In this document: piece by piece, positions 23,278 through 32,969 of the stretch
How the letters are laid out: every line of letters begins with the position of its first letter
Numbering within the stretch: position 1 is the stretch's first letter
DNA from: Paracoccaceae bacterium
GTDB lineage: Bacteria > Pseudomonadota > Alphaproteobacteria > Rhodobacterales > Rhodobacteraceae
Direction of reading: 5' to 3'
Assembly: GCA_902606585.1 (NCBI GenBank)
Contig: CACLGX010000013.1
Span: forward strand, 1-40,557
DNA length: 40,557 bases
Program-made: the position numbers and the translations under genes
The notes under the pieces: generated by a model
Database searches by the model: none
Seen by the model: the letters and a program-made list of their open reading frames with translations, nothing else
Told to the model about the DNA's origin: nothing

Positions 23278-25485
23278 TTGACCCTAAAACCACTCAAACA
23301 ACTCGTTGAGTTTTTTTTAATTTGTTTTTTTTTATTGATACCCGGGTTATCGTACTCCGAACAAACTGAAACAAAAATCTCTGCTGATACTGTCACAGTT
23401 AGTCCTGATGGCATGTTAAAGGCCTCAGGCAATGTGGTTGTGAAATATGGTCAAATTACTGTAAAAGCTGAAGCTTTGTCATTTAATCAAAAAATAAATT
23501 CTATTTCAGTTAAAGAAATTAGTGAATTTTATGATGGACAAGAAATAAAGTTTTCGGCTGATAAAGCCGACCTTGATGGAGAACTGTCAGAGGGCATAAT
23601 ATTTGCGGCCAGAATTTTGCTCGACGAAGCAATTAAAATAAGAGCAGAACAGGTTCGATTAGATAACAGTGGAATTTCTAGTGCCAAAGGAATTTCACGC
23701 GTAACATCTTGTGAAGAATGTGAAGATAAAGATCCTAATTGGTATTTGACGGCATCATCGGCGAAAAGAGATTTTGAGAACTCAAACATCATTTACAGAA
23801 ATGTGACACTTCGCGTAAAAGGTCTCCCAGTTGCTTATTTACCTTTTTTGAGGATGCCTGATCCCAGCGTTGATCGTGCCCAGGGTTTCCTAGTCCCAGA
23901 AGCAGCACTCACCTCAAATTTAGCTACTGGATTAAAATTACCTTATTTTGTACCTATAGGATTAAGCCGTGATATTCTTTTAACACCTTATTTTTCCACA
24001 AAAACTAATACTTTTGAGTACCGTTATAGGCAGAAATTTACGAATGGCGATTTAGTTTTAAACGGGTCTATTTCAAACGATGAATTGATTAAAAATAAGT
24101 GGAGATATTTTTCTAGAGCTGTTGGATCCTTTGACATGTTATACGATATTAATATCAAATTTGATCTAGGAAAAGTAGGGGATGATTCATATTTAGGGGA
24201 CTATGTATATTCTGAAGAAAGTGATTTTAACTCTGAAATCAACCTTGGCAAAACAGTTGTCAAAAAGCATCAGTTTTTTGATGGCAATTTGAGTTATCTT
24301 AAAGAAAAAGAGCAGGGCAGTGCTCTAGATGAATACTTTGCTCTCTCTGGATCTTATTCTAGAGATATATCTTTGGTTAAAATTCCTGGTAAATTAAGAT
24401 TATCTGCGAATCTAAATTCTTCACTAAATGTTAACGATGATAATAGCTTTTCCCGCCCTCCGAGTTCTGCTCAATTGGGAGCTAATTACGATCAGGTAAG
24501 TTTTGCTGGTCCTATCCAGTTTTCACAAAATGTTTTTGGAAATTATAACTCATTTGTTAATTCGGCTGATGCAGGTGTTGCAAATGAAGAATTCTCTTTT
24601 CAATATGGTGCCTCATCTTTAATGTCCATTCCGCTTTATAAGAAAGGGATTGGGGTGAATACTATATTCACCCCTAAATTTTCTGTTTCAGTCAATGGTC
24701 AAGAAAATGATATTATGGGAGATTTTTTTATAGGATCTGATGAGTTATCTTGGGGTAATGTATATTCTGGAAAAAAAATCTCGAGTTTATCAGAGAGTGA
24801 GGAGGGAGTGTCACTATCAATAGGCCTTGAGCATGAAGTTTTCTGGAAAAATAACCATAAATTGAAACTTTGGCTGGCTGCCGCAAAAATAGGTGGTCTT
24901 ACATACACTCCCATTTATGAAAATGGATTGGTGGATTCGAATTTCAATTATTTGGGTGCATTTTCTTACTCCAAAGGAAAAGCTAAAAACTTATCCTCAA
25001 ACATGTTGTTTTCAGCAAACGGTAATCTTCTGCATGGAGATTTTAGAGGTGCTTATGCTTATGAAAATATTGAACTCAAAGGCAATTATGAATATTTAAA
25101 TCACGCGATTGATAGTCGTTTACAAAAAGATTTAAAAACTTTTGATTTTATCTCTTCTTACAATTTTTTAGATTCTTTAAATGTTGATATTGGAGGCCTA
25201 TATGACGTTACTCTCGATAAAATGGCCAAAGCATCAATAGGGCTAGGTATCTCTTTAGGATACTGGCAGTATAATATTAATCAAGAATATTTGGAGGAAG
25301 AAAGTGACAAGTTTTCACTTTCAGCAATTTATGATGACGAGTGCACAAGATTGAATTTTTCATTTGAAAATCGTTATCAAGAGTTAGGGGCATCAGAACC
25401 AGTTAAGTCACTAACTTTTCGAGTTCAGTTAAAGCCGTTTGCTAATTTTGTTGTTTCCCAGGGAGCAGACCAAATCATTTTTTAA
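23278..25485 (+). CDS. lptD: LptD/OstA-like outer-membrane LPS assembly protein
   Basis: 735 residues with a signal peptide of about 27 residues (hydrophobic FFLICFFLLIPGLSYS). An OstA/LptA-like domain follows at about 30-140 (ISADTVTVSPDGMLKASGNV), then the LptD segment with DPNWYLTASSAKRDF and LPVAYLPFLRMPDPSVDRAQ. The rest is alternating beta-strand character ending in phenylalanine, as expected for a 26-strand barrel. Cysteines in CEEC and DDECTRL could form the inter-domain disulfides. The start is TTG with ACGGAAAAG upstream. LptD inserts LPS in the outer leaflet. In this order the essential lptD is, from memory, usually beside surA and pdxA; here it lies next to the glycan cluster, so this may be a second copy. 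Confidence 0.82.
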   Translation: MTLKPLKQLVEFFLICFFLLIPGLSYSEQTETKISADTVTVSPDGMLKASGNVVVKYGQITVKAEALSFNQKINSISVKEISEFYDGQEIKFSADKADLDGELSEGIIFAARILLDEAIKIRAEQVRLDNSGISSAKGISRVTSCEECEDKDPNWYLTASSAKRDFENSNIIYRNVTLRVKGLPVAYLPFLRMPDPSVDRAQGFLVPEAALTSNLATGLKLPYFVPIGLSRDILLTPYFSTKTNTFEYRYRQKFTNGDLVLNGSISNDELIKNKWRYFSRAVGSFDMLYDINIKFDLGKVGDDSYLGDYVYSEESDFNSEINLGKTVVKKHQFFDGNLSYLKEKEQGSALDEYFALSGSYSRDISLVKIPGKLRLSANLNSSLNVNDDNSFSRPPSSAQLGANYDQVSFAGPIQFSQNVFGNYNSFVNSADAGVANEEFSFQYGASSLMSIPLYKKGIGVNTIFTPKFSVSVNGQENDIMGDFFIGSDELSWGNVYSGKKISSLSESEEGVSLSIGLEHEVFWKNNHKLKLWLAAAKIGGLTYTPIYENGLVDSNFNYLGAFSYSKGKAKNLSSNMLFSANGNLLHGDFRGAYAYENIELKGNYEYLNHAIDSRLQKDLKTFDFISSYNFLDSLNVDIGGLYDVTLDKMAKASIGLGISLGYWQYNINQEYLEEESDKFSLSAIYDDECTRLNFSFENRYQELGASEPVKSLTFRVQLKPFANFVVSQGADQIIF

Positions 25486-25556
25486 ATTTTTTATTTATAT
25501 TTTTCCATTATACTGAGTTGTGACATTAATATTTAATATCGGTTTGACTTTTAATT

Positions 25557-26960
25557 ATGCTTAATCACCCGGACAGGCTTTTACCTGCTCAACCATTTAC
25601 ACGTGATATAGCACGTGAACTATTAACAACTGTTGAAGATTTACCGATAATTTCACCGCATGGGCACTGTGATCCAGGTTGGTTTGCTCACAACGTGAGA
25701 TTTCCAGATCCTGCCGAGTTGTTTGTCGTGCCAGATCACTATGTATTTCGCATGTTAGCTAGCCAGGGGATTGGATTGGATGAACTAGGCGTAAATACTT
25801 TAGATAACACCCCATTTCAAAAAAAACCCCAAAAAATATGGAAAAAATTTAGTGAAAATTATAACTTATTTCGTGGGACACCAACCGCAATGTGGCTAGA
25901 TTATTCATTTGAAAAAGTTTTCGGATTAACTGAACCCCTTACATCAGAAAACTGCGATTTCTATTTTAATCATATTGAGGGAAAACTATCGAAGCCTGAA
26001 TTTTTACCTCAAGCACTTTTTGAAAGGTTCAATATCGAAGTTCTAGCGACAACTGATGCAGCTGTTAGCGAATTAAAAGAGCATGAGAGCATAAAAAATG
26101 GTGATTGGCGTGGAAGAATTATTCCCACCTATCGTCCAGATGCCGTAATCGATCCAGAGAACAGAGATTTTAAGCGAAGTCTATTGAAGATGGGCGAATT
26201 AACCGATGAAGATGTAAACTCGTGGCTTGGATATCTCAATGCGCATAAAACACGGCGATTATATTTTAAAAAGCTAGGTGCAACAGCCACTGATCATGGT
26301 CACCCATCAGCACGCACCGAAAATTTATCACAAAATGAAGCTGAAAAATTATTTAAGTTGATTTTGACGGGTAATTTTACAAGAGATGATGCAGATAAGT
26401 TCAGAGGCCAGATGCTAACTGAAATGGCCAAGATGAGTTGTGACGATGGATTGGTCATGCAAATTCATCCTGGTTCTATACGAAATCATTCAAATAAAAT
26501 TTTTAACCAATTTGGTTTAGATAAAGGTTTTGATATTCCTGGATCGACTAACTATGTCTCAGCGCTTAAACCACTATTAGATCAGGTGGGATTGAGGACC
26601 GACCTGACAATAATTTTATTTACTCTGGACGAAACTAGCTATTCTAGGGAACTTGCTCCATTGGCTGGAGTTTATCCTGCCTTAAAACTTGGTCCACCCT
26701 GGTGGTTTTTTGATAGCTATGAAGGAATGAAGCGATTTCGTGAGACCACAACGGAGACTTGTGGATTTTACAATACAGTTGGATTTAATGACGATACTAG
26801 GGCGTTCTGTTCAATACCAGCTCGCCATGACGTTGCACGTAGAGTAGACTGTGGCTATTTGGCAGAGTTGATATCTACTGGGCGTTTGAGAGAAAATGAG
26901 GCCTATGAACTGGCTTATGATCTCGCTTACGGTCTTGCAAAAAGTGCATACAATTTATGA
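25557..26960 (+). CDS. uxaC: Glucuronate (uronate) isomerase
   Basis: Interconverts D-glucuronate and D-fructuronate (or galacturonate and tagaturonate), the first step of uronate degradation. 467 residues, near the family length. The N-terminal ISPHGHCDPGWFA (33-45) holds the metal-binding histidines. Further landmarks are PTAMWLDYSFEKVFGL, TTDAAVSEL, and MQIHPGSIRNHSN with another histidine. It overlaps the next gene by 4 bases (ATGA). There is no uxuA or kdgK in the window, so the pathway must be completed elsewhere. Confidence 0.92.
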   Translation: MLNHPDRLLPAQPFTRDIARELLTTVEDLPIISPHGHCDPGWFAHNVRFPDPAELFVVPDHYVFRMLASQGIGLDELGVNTLDNTPFQKKPQKIWKKFSENYNLFRGTPTAMWLDYSFEKVFGLTEPLTSENCDFYFNHIEGKLSKPEFLPQALFERFNIEVLATTDAAVSELKEHESIKNGDWRGRIIPTYRPDAVIDPENRDFKRSLLKMGELTDEDVNSWLGYLNAHKTRRLYFKKLGATATDHGHPSARTENLSQNEAEKLFKLILTGNFTRDDADKFRGQMLTEMAKMSCDDGLVMQIHPGSIRNHSNKIFNQFGLDKGFDIPGSTNYVSALKPLLDQVGLRTDLTIILFTLDETSYSRELAPLAGVYPALKLGPPWWFFDSYEGMKRFRETTTETCGFYNTVGFNDDTRAFCSIPARHDVARRVDCGYLAELISTGRLRENEAYELAYDLAYGLAKSAYNL

Positions 26961-28432
26961 ACTCTTCTATCATCGAAACAGATTTAAAAAAACTTCCAAG
27001 GCCAACACGTAATAAGCCTAAATTGGCCCCTAAAATTATGCACTTTGGGCCCGGGGCTTTCTTTCGTTCATTTGTTGCCTCATTAATAGATGAAGTTCAT
27101 AAAGAGAGCGTAGAAAAGTGGGGAATTATAGCTGTCTCACTCAGAAGCAAAACTACCTTTGATAAACTAGTGATGCAAGATTTTGTGTTCAACTCTTTAG
27201 CAGTGTCTAGCTTGTCAAAAGAGGTTCAGCAGATTTCCTCAATAAGTGAATTTTTGGTTGCTCAAAAAAATAGCCAGGCTGTTTTAGATGCATTATCAGA
27301 TGAGAAAATAGAAATTGTTTCACTAACAATTACCGAAAAGGGATATCATTATAATTCGGACAAAAAAGAACTAGATTTTTTCAACCAAAATATAATTGAT
27401 GATCTGGAAAATCTAGAAAAGCCTAAGACAGCAGTTGGCTTTATTGTTGCAGGACTAAAAGAACGCTATCTGAAGGGGAAATCACCATTTACAGTTTTAA
27501 GTTGTGACAATCTACCAAGTAATGGTGCTGTTGTTAAAAAAATCGTTTTAGATTTTGCGCAAAAAATCGACCCCTTTTTAGCAAAATGGATATCAGAAGA
27601 GGTATGTTTTCCATCTTCTATGGTCGATCGGATTACGCCTGCAACTAAAGACCAAGATATTATCAATTTCGCTGAAGATTATGGCACGTTTGATCCAGCT
27701 CTTGTTATTCATGAAGAGTTTTTTCAGTGGGTTATTGAAGATAAATTTTCTGTGGGAAGACCAAATTTTGAATTAGCTGGAATTCAAATGGTTTCAAACG
27801 TTGAGCTTCATGAAAAAATGAAACTGCGTTGTTTAAACGGAACCCATTCTTCATTAGCTTATTTGGGGTACTTAGCTGGTTTTAATACAATAGCTGAATG
27901 TATTTCTCACGATATTATGGTCAAATACATTCAGTATTTGTGGGAAAAAGAAATTATTCCAACCCTGGAAGCGCCCGAGGGAGAAGATTTAAATGACTAT
28001 TGTAACGAGTTATTGGGACGTTATCAAAACCCCGAAATAGAGCATAGAACATGGCAGATTGCGATGGATGGAAGCCAGAAATTGCCGCAGAGAATACTTG
28101 AAACAGTTGATGATCTTCTTAGACGTCGAAGGAGTTTTCAGGGTTTGGCTTTGGCTATTGCTGCATGGATAAAATATGCAACTGGGGTAGATTTAAATGG
28201 GGCGACCATAGATGTTCGTGATCCTTTGGCAAATGATTTTGCCATTATTGCCAAAAAATCAAAAACAAGTGAGCATTACGTCGACTCTATTTTGGATCTA
28301 AGTAAAGTTTTCCCTGAAAATTTAAGAAAAAGCTCAATTTTCAGAGAAGCGATACAAAATTCTCATAAGTTGTTGGAACAATATGGCAGTCTTGATTCAA
28401 TCAAAAAACTGATGGTTGCTGTAGAAAAATGA
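26957..28432 (+). CDS. uxuB: Mannitol dehydrogenase-family protein, probable fructuronate reductase
   Basis: 491 residues. NAD-binding start IMHFGPGAFFRSFVA (28-42), the central MVDRITPAT and QWVIEDKF segments and the MKLRCLNGTHSSLAYLGYLAG motif with the catalytic lysine (K in EKMKLR) are all typical of long-chain mannitol dehydrogenases. UxuB, MtlK and related enzymes share these. The four-base overlap with uxaC supports fructuronate reductase, reducing fructuronate to mannonate. Substrate choice is by context rather than by residue. Confidence 0.8.
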   Translation: MNSSIIETDLKKLPRPTRNKPKLAPKIMHFGPGAFFRSFVASLIDEVHKESVEKWGIIAVSLRSKTTFDKLVMQDFVFNSLAVSSLSKEVQQISSISEFLVAQKNSQAVLDALSDEKIEIVSLTITEKGYHYNSDKKELDFFNQNIIDDLENLEKPKTAVGFIVAGLKERYLKGKSPFTVLSCDNLPSNGAVVKKIVLDFAQKIDPFLAKWISEEVCFPSSMVDRITPATKDQDIINFAEDYGTFDPALVIHEEFFQWVIEDKFSVGRPNFELAGIQMVSNVELHEKMKLRCLNGTHSSLAYLGYLAGFNTIAECISHDIMVKYIQYLWEKEIIPTLEAPEGEDLNDYCNELLGRYQNPEIEHRTWQIAMDGSQKLPQRILETVDDLLRRRRSFQGLALAIAAWIKYATGVDLNGATIDVRDPLANDFAIIAKKSKTSEHYVDSILDLSKVFPENLRKSSIFREAIQNSHKLLEQYGSLDSIKKLMVAVEK

Positions 28433-28443
28433 TTTCGTTGGAA

Positions 28444-28459
28444 ACGACATTATTGTCGT
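28444..28459. promoter_or_regulatory. Perfect inverted repeat upstream of the dddQ-like gene
   Basis: ACGACA-TTAT-TGTCGT, a perfect 6-base repeat with a 4-base spacer, 69 bases before the ATG. A second TTTCGTTG block (28434 and about 28480) repeats nearby. No T-run follows, so an operator is more likely than a terminator. No regulator is encoded next to it. Confidence 0.3.
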
Positions 28460-28527
28460 GAATCGATGCGAAAAAATTTCGTTGAAAGTTTTGTTTAAAA
28501 CAGTTGAAATTTTTTTAGAGTCTGCTG

Positions 28528-29121
28528 ATGAATGACCCTTGGGAAAAACTGCTTGAAACAGCTAAAAAAGTCCATTTGGCCAACGGTAAATTACAAGACT
28601 TTTGTCCCTTTCCTAAAGATATAAAAAAGCAGGAGTTCCATCCCTTTCATATTCCCGCAAGTGATTTAATCCAAAATGAAACTAACTTGCTAACAGAAGA
28701 CTATGCTGAACTGCGAGACGCATTTATTTCGGCAAGTCCTCATGCACACTGGCGTCAAACTTATAAAGGGACCATTATTGGTCAGAGGTTTCTCAATGAA
28801 TTTGGCTGTTACGGTTTGATTGGGCCCGAAAGCCCTTTTCAAAGTGAAAAAATCCGCGCATGGGTTGTGTATATGCCAATGAAGTTTTATTATCCTTGGC
28901 ATCATCATCCTGCCGAAGAGATGTATCTTTGTTTGGCTGGGGAGGCGGTTTTTCGTCGGGAAAATTATCCTGATGTTCGACTTAGTTCGGGTGGCATAAT
29001 TGAACATTCAGCCAACCAACCTCACTCTATGGAGACTGTGGAACATCCAATAATGGCTTACGTTGTATGGCGAAATGAATTTGGTACCAAGCCTGTCCTG
29101 ACTTTTGAAGATGCTCGGTAA
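28528..29121 (+). CDS. dddQ: DMSP lyase DddQ-family cupin, probable
   Basis: 197 residues, the DddQ size. The cupin core has YPWHHHPAEEMYLCLAGEA (122-140; H125, H127, E131 as candidate metal ligands, Y133 nearby) and SANQPHSMET (161-170; H166). The C-terminal MAYVVWRNEFGTKPVLTF is also as I remember for DMSP-lyase-family cupins. DddQ cleaves dimethylsulfoniopropionate to dimethyl sulfide and acrylate. Other cupins with this scaffold act on different substrates, so the reaction is not certain. It follows the uronate genes after a 95-base gap with an inverted repeat and converges on the VOC gene. Confidence 0.68.
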   Translation: MNDPWEKLLETAKKVHLANGKLQDFCPFPKDIKKQEFHPFHIPASDLIQNETNLLTEDYAELRDAFISASPHAHWRQTYKGTIIGQRFLNEFGCYGLIGPESPFQSEKIRAWVVYMPMKFYYPWHHHPAEEMYLCLAGEAVFRRENYPDVRLSSGGIIEHSANQPHSMETVEHPIMAYVVWRNEFGTKPVLTFEDAR

Positions 29122-29128
29122 GCTGGTA

Positions 29129-29695
29129 TTATTTTGACAGACTCGGTCTAATAGTTTTACTTAATTTTTCTATCGCGAGCGCAAGGTGTTTTTGGTTGAT
29201 ATTGTAGTCACCAAGCTTCAACCTAATTAAATGAGCTGCCCTCAATACATCTGAATGTGTGGATCCAATCGGTGGAATAAATCGATAAGATGCTATTTCA
29301 ATAAGGAGCCCCAATGGATCTCGGAAATATATAGAATCCATGAATCCGCGGTCTTTGGCTCCGGAATGAGCTATCTTTCGTTTTTCCAAACGCTCAATAA
29401 TTTGGGAGAAACTCGCACTGCTAACATCGAACGCAATGTGGTGAACTGACCCAATTTCGGTTCCTACTTTTGACTTGTCTGGTGAACGTTTTTCGTCGGT
29501 AAATATAGTAACTAAACGGCTGTCACCTGGATCAAAGTACAGATGGTTTTCATCAGGATTGTCCAAGTTGGGTTGCTCAAAAATAAATGGCATACCGAGG
29601 ACACCCTCCCAGAAGTCGATAGAGGTTTTTTTATCTGCTCCATTAAGTGTTATGTGATGCAGGCCCTGTGATTGGACAACGGGTGAGGCTACCAT
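29129..29695 (-). CDS. VOC-superfamily glyoxalase/dioxygenase-like protein
   Basis: 188 residues. Two beta-alpha-beta-beta-beta modules are visible: GLHHITLNGADKKTSIDFWEGVLGMPFI at about 11-38 and VHHIAFDVSSASFSQIIERL at about 83-102. YFRDPLGLLIEIA closes the second. Candidate metal ligands are H13 or H14, H84 or H85 and E in IEIA. The C-terminal helical tail is an addition. The substrate is unknown. It is convergent with the dddQ-like gene and divergent from glpD, the 152-base gap to 29847 carrying both starts' control regions. Confidence 0.75.
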   Translation of the reverse strand: MVASPVVQSQGLHHITLNGADKKTSIDFWEGVLGMPFIFEQPNLDNPDENHLYFDPGDSRLVTIFTDEKRSPDKSKVGTEIGSVHHIAFDVSSASFSQIIERLEKRKIAHSGAKDRGFMDSIYFRDPLGLLIEIASYRFIPPIGSTHSDVLRAAHLIRLKLGDYNINQKHLALAIEKLSKTIRPSLSK

Positions 29696-29847
29696 TAGAC
29701 TACTCCTTTTATTTAATAATGATTTAGTATTTTGTTTTGAGATTTGAATAAGAAAGTAAAAATAATCTCTTTGACCGTGCTTTACCTGATATTCCTATTT
29801 TAAAATTTAAATTTTATGTTTATTGAAATCCTGTTGAGGAACTTCAC

Positions 29848-31419
29848 GTGAGCAAATCAAAAACAAAAGAGGTAGACCTGTTCGTTATCGGAGGCGGTAT
29901 CAATGGATGTGGTATTGCCCGCGATGCGGTTGGCCGCGGCTTATCTGTGACTTTGGCGGAAATGAATGATATTGGAGGAGCAACATCGTCTTCATCTACC
30001 AAGCTGTTCCACGGAGGCTTACGTTATCTAGAGTACTTTGAATTTCGACTAGTACGGGAGTCTCTCATTGAGCGCGAAGTTCTTTTAAGAATGATGCCTC
30101 ATATTTCTTGGCCAATGCGTTTTGTTCTGCCGCTAAGCTCTGAAATGCGATTTGAAAATTCTACCCCAACATCTCGGTTGCTAAATGTTTTAATGCCATG
30201 GGCTAAAGGGAAACGGCCGGCCTGGCTGATTCGACTAGGGCTTTTTTTGTATGATAATTTAGGTGGACGAAAAATTTTGCCTGGTACGTCAAGTATTTCA
30301 CTGGGTAAGGACTTGGCGGGAAATGCCTTAAAAAAGAAATTTAAAAAAGCTTTTGAATATTCAGACTGTTGGATTGAAGATAACAAACTCGTTACACTAA
30401 ATGCACTTGATGCCAAAAACCGTGGAGCAAAAATATTAACGCGTACAAAAGTCATTGAAGCTAAACGCATTGAAGATTTTTGGAAGATTATTGTGGAGAA
30501 CCAGCTAACGCATGAGGTTGAAGAGCATCACGCCAAGGTTCTCATTAATGCGGCGGGACCTTGGGTTGCTGATATTATCAATACCAAACTTCAGTTGAAC
30601 TCTAAAGATAACACACGTTTAGTTAGGGGCAGCCACATAGTGGTCCCTAAATTGTATGATCATGATAAATGCTATTTCTTTCAAGGAACAGACGGTCGGA
30701 TAATTTTTTCCATTCCATATGAGTATGAATTTACATTAATCGGTACAACCGACGCTGATCATGATGGTATTGAAACGAAACCAACTTGTAGTGAAGCTGA
30801 AAGAGATTACCTCATCAATTTTACGTCGCAGTATTTCGCGAAAGAAGTAACCCCAAAAGATGTTGTTTGGAGTTATTCGGGTGTTCGTCCACTTTATGAT
30901 GATGGAACGGAAAATGCCGTGGCAGCAACACGCGATTATGTTCTAAAATTAGAGCACAGTGCCGGTATTGCACCGCTTCTGAATATATTTGGGGGAAAGA
31001 TCACAACGTATAGAAAATTAGCAGAGGCTGCTATTTTGGAGATTGCTAAATTTTTTCCTGATTTGAAGGGGTCTTGGACAGCAAACTCTTCTTTACCCGG
31101 AGGAAATTTTCCAGTTCAGGATGTGGCTAAACTCATTAAAAAGCTTCAGTCTGATTTTAATTTCTTAACCGAAATAAGAGCAAAAAGGCTCTTTCGAGCC
31201 TATGGTCTAAACGCTTGGGAACTTTTGAAAGGTGCTTCAAAGTTAGAAGATTTAGGCGAACAATTTGGTGAGTTCTTAACTCAGAGAGAAGTTGAATACT
31301 TAAGGAAGAACGAGTTTGCAATGGAGACTGACGATATTATCTGGAGGCGTACCAAGCTAGGTCTTAAAATGTCGGCGCAAGATAAAAAACGGCTAAGTGA
31401 ATATCTAAAGATATCATAA
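29848..31419 (+). CDS. glpD: Aerobic glycerol-3-phosphate dehydrogenase
   Basis: Oxidises glycerol-3-phosphate to dihydroxyacetone phosphate at the inner membrane, feeding the quinone pool. 523 residues. FAD-binding GGGINGCG (15-22) is followed by SSSTKLFHGGLRYLEYFEFRLV, the GlpD signature. INAAGPWV and LNIFGGKITTYRKLAEAA complete the dehydrogenase core. The C-terminal DAO_C domain follows. The start is GTG after GAGGAAC. It leads the glp run glpD-glpK; no glpR repressor or glpF is in the window. Confidence 0.93.
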   Translation: MSKSKTKEVDLFVIGGGINGCGIARDAVGRGLSVTLAEMNDIGGATSSSSTKLFHGGLRYLEYFEFRLVRESLIEREVLLRMMPHISWPMRFVLPLSSEMRFENSTPTSRLLNVLMPWAKGKRPAWLIRLGLFLYDNLGGRKILPGTSSISLGKDLAGNALKKKFKKAFEYSDCWIEDNKLVTLNALDAKNRGAKILTRTKVIEAKRIEDFWKIIVENQLTHEVEEHHAKVLINAAGPWVADIINTKLQLNSKDNTRLVRGSHIVVPKLYDHDKCYFFQGTDGRIIFSIPYEYEFTLIGTTDADHDGIETKPTCSEAERDYLINFTSQYFAKEVTPKDVVWSYSGVRPLYDDGTENAVAATRDYVLKLEHSAGIAPLLNIFGGKITTYRKLAEAAILEIAKFFPDLKGSWTANSSLPGGNFPVQDVAKLIKKLQSDFNFLTEIRAKRLFRAYGLNAWELLKGASKLEDLGEQFGEFLTQREVEYLRKNEFAMETDDIIWRRTKLGLKMSAQDKKRLSEYLKIS

Positions 31420-31473
31420 AACTTGCAAGATATTTTTCTTTATCGTTAAGTTCTACCAAATTTTGGAGTAACA

Positions 31474-32967
31474 ATGTCTTTTATCTTAGCAATCGATCAA
31501 GGAACGACTTCTAGCCGGTCAATTATTTTTGATAAAAACCTCAAAATAATTGGATCAGCACAAGAAGAATTTTCTCAGCATTTTCCTCAGAGCGGTTGGG
31601 TCGAGCACAATCCAAAAGATTTATTAAATACCACCATCGATACTTGCAAATCAGCATTAAATCAAAAGTCTATTAACCCAAAAAAAATAGCGGCAATTGG
31701 GATTACAAACCAGCGCGAAACAACCTTAGTTTGGGATAAAAATACGGGTAAATCTGTCTACAACGCGATTGTTTGGCAAGATCGAAGGACAGCGTCTCAT
31801 TGTGAAGAGCTTCGCAAAAAGGGATATGAAAAGAAAGTTACAGATATTACTGGTTTGTTGTTAGACCCTTACTTTTCTTCAACGAAATTAGCTTGGGTCC
31901 TTGATAATGTTGAAGGCGTAAGATCGAGAGCAGAGGCGGGCAATCTGCTCTTTGGGACTGTCGATAGTTACCTGATTTGGCATCTTACAGGACGTCAAAG
32001 TCATGTAACCGACGCAACCAATGCTGCCAGGACAATGCTCTATGATATTAGAAATGGTGCTTGGAGCACAGAGATGTGTGATATGTTAAATATTCCGATT
32101 AAAATGTTGCCCGAAGTGTGTGACTGCGCTGCAGAATTTGGATTAACATCACAAGAAATTTTTGGGGTATCTATCCCTATTAAGGGTGTCGCTGGGGATC
32201 AACATGCTGCAACACTTGGACAGGCTTGTTTCGAGCCTGGAATGATGAAATCAACTTATGGTACGGGTTGTTTTGCGCTGCTGAACACTGGTGATACAAT
32301 AGTCAGTTCTCATAACCGAATGTTAACCACAATAGGCTACCAACTTGATGGAAAAATAACTTACGCGCTTGAAGGATCTATCTTTATTGCGGGAGCTGTT
32401 GTTCAGTGGTTGAGGGACGGATTGAAAATCTTGGCTAAAGCCTCTGAATCTGGTGATTTGGCAAAATTATCAGACAATAGTCAAAACCTAATTTTAGTGC
32501 CTGCATTTACAGGTTTGGGTGCACCCTACTGGAATGCTGAGTGTCGGGGTGCTGTATATGGTTTGACACGAAATTCTGGTCCAGCTGAGTTTTCCAGGGC
32601 GGCTTTAGAAAGTGTTGGCTTTCAAACGCGAGACTTACTTGAAGCAATGATTTCAGACTGGCAAGGTGGTGCAAAGGGCGGAGTTCTACGCGTAGATGGA
32701 GGCATGTCAGCATCTGATTGGACGATGCAATTTTTATCAAATATTCTTAATGCACCTGTCGATAGACCCGAAATCTTAGAAACGACGGCTATGGGAGCGG
32801 CTTGGTTGGCAGGGATGCGCGTTGGCCTTTATCCTGAACAAAGTGAGTTTGCAAAATCCTGGTCACTGGAAAAACGATTTCAACCTGACATGGATGATGA
32901 GTTAAGGGAGCAGCGATATAAAGACTGGAAGTCGGCAGTCGCCGCAACTTTAGAGGTGAGGACTTAA
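31474..32967 (+). CDS. glpK: Glycerol kinase
   Basis: Phosphorylates glycerol with ATP. 497 residues, the family length. [15 protein letters not shown] (6-20) is the phosphate-binding motif, followed by [12 protein letters not shown] and the IVWQDRRTA substrate loop. The FGGY-type C-terminal region shows TGLGAPYWN and the conserved [17 protein letters not shown]. It follows glpD after 54 bases with GGAG before the ATG. It is separated from the next gene by only 2 bases, so the three genes are probably cotranscribed. Confidence 0.95.
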   Translation: MSFILAIDQGTTSSRSIIFDKNLKIIGSAQEEFSQHFPQSGWVEHNPKDLLNTTIDTCKSALNQKSINPKKIAAIGITNQRETTLVWDKNTGKSVYNAIVWQDRRTASHCEELRKKGYEKKVTDITGLLLDPYFSSTKLAWVLDNVEGVRSRAEAGNLLFGTVDSYLIWHLTGRQSHVTDATNAARTMLYDIRNGAWSTEMCDMLNIPIKMLPEVCDCAAEFGLTSQEIFGVSIPIKGVAGDQHAATLGQACFEPGMMKSTYGTGCFALLNTGDTIVSSHNRMLTTIGYQLDGKITYALEGSIFIAGAVVQWLRDGLKILAKASESGDLAKLSDNSQNLILVPAFTGLGAPYWNAECRGAVYGLTRNSGPAEFSRAALESVGFQTRDLLEAMISDWQGGAKGGVLRVDGGMSASDWTMQFLSNILNAPVDRPEILETTAMGAAWLAGMRVGLYPEQSEFAKSWSLEKRFQPDMDDELREQRYKDWKSAVAATLEVRT

Positions 32968-32969
32968 AA

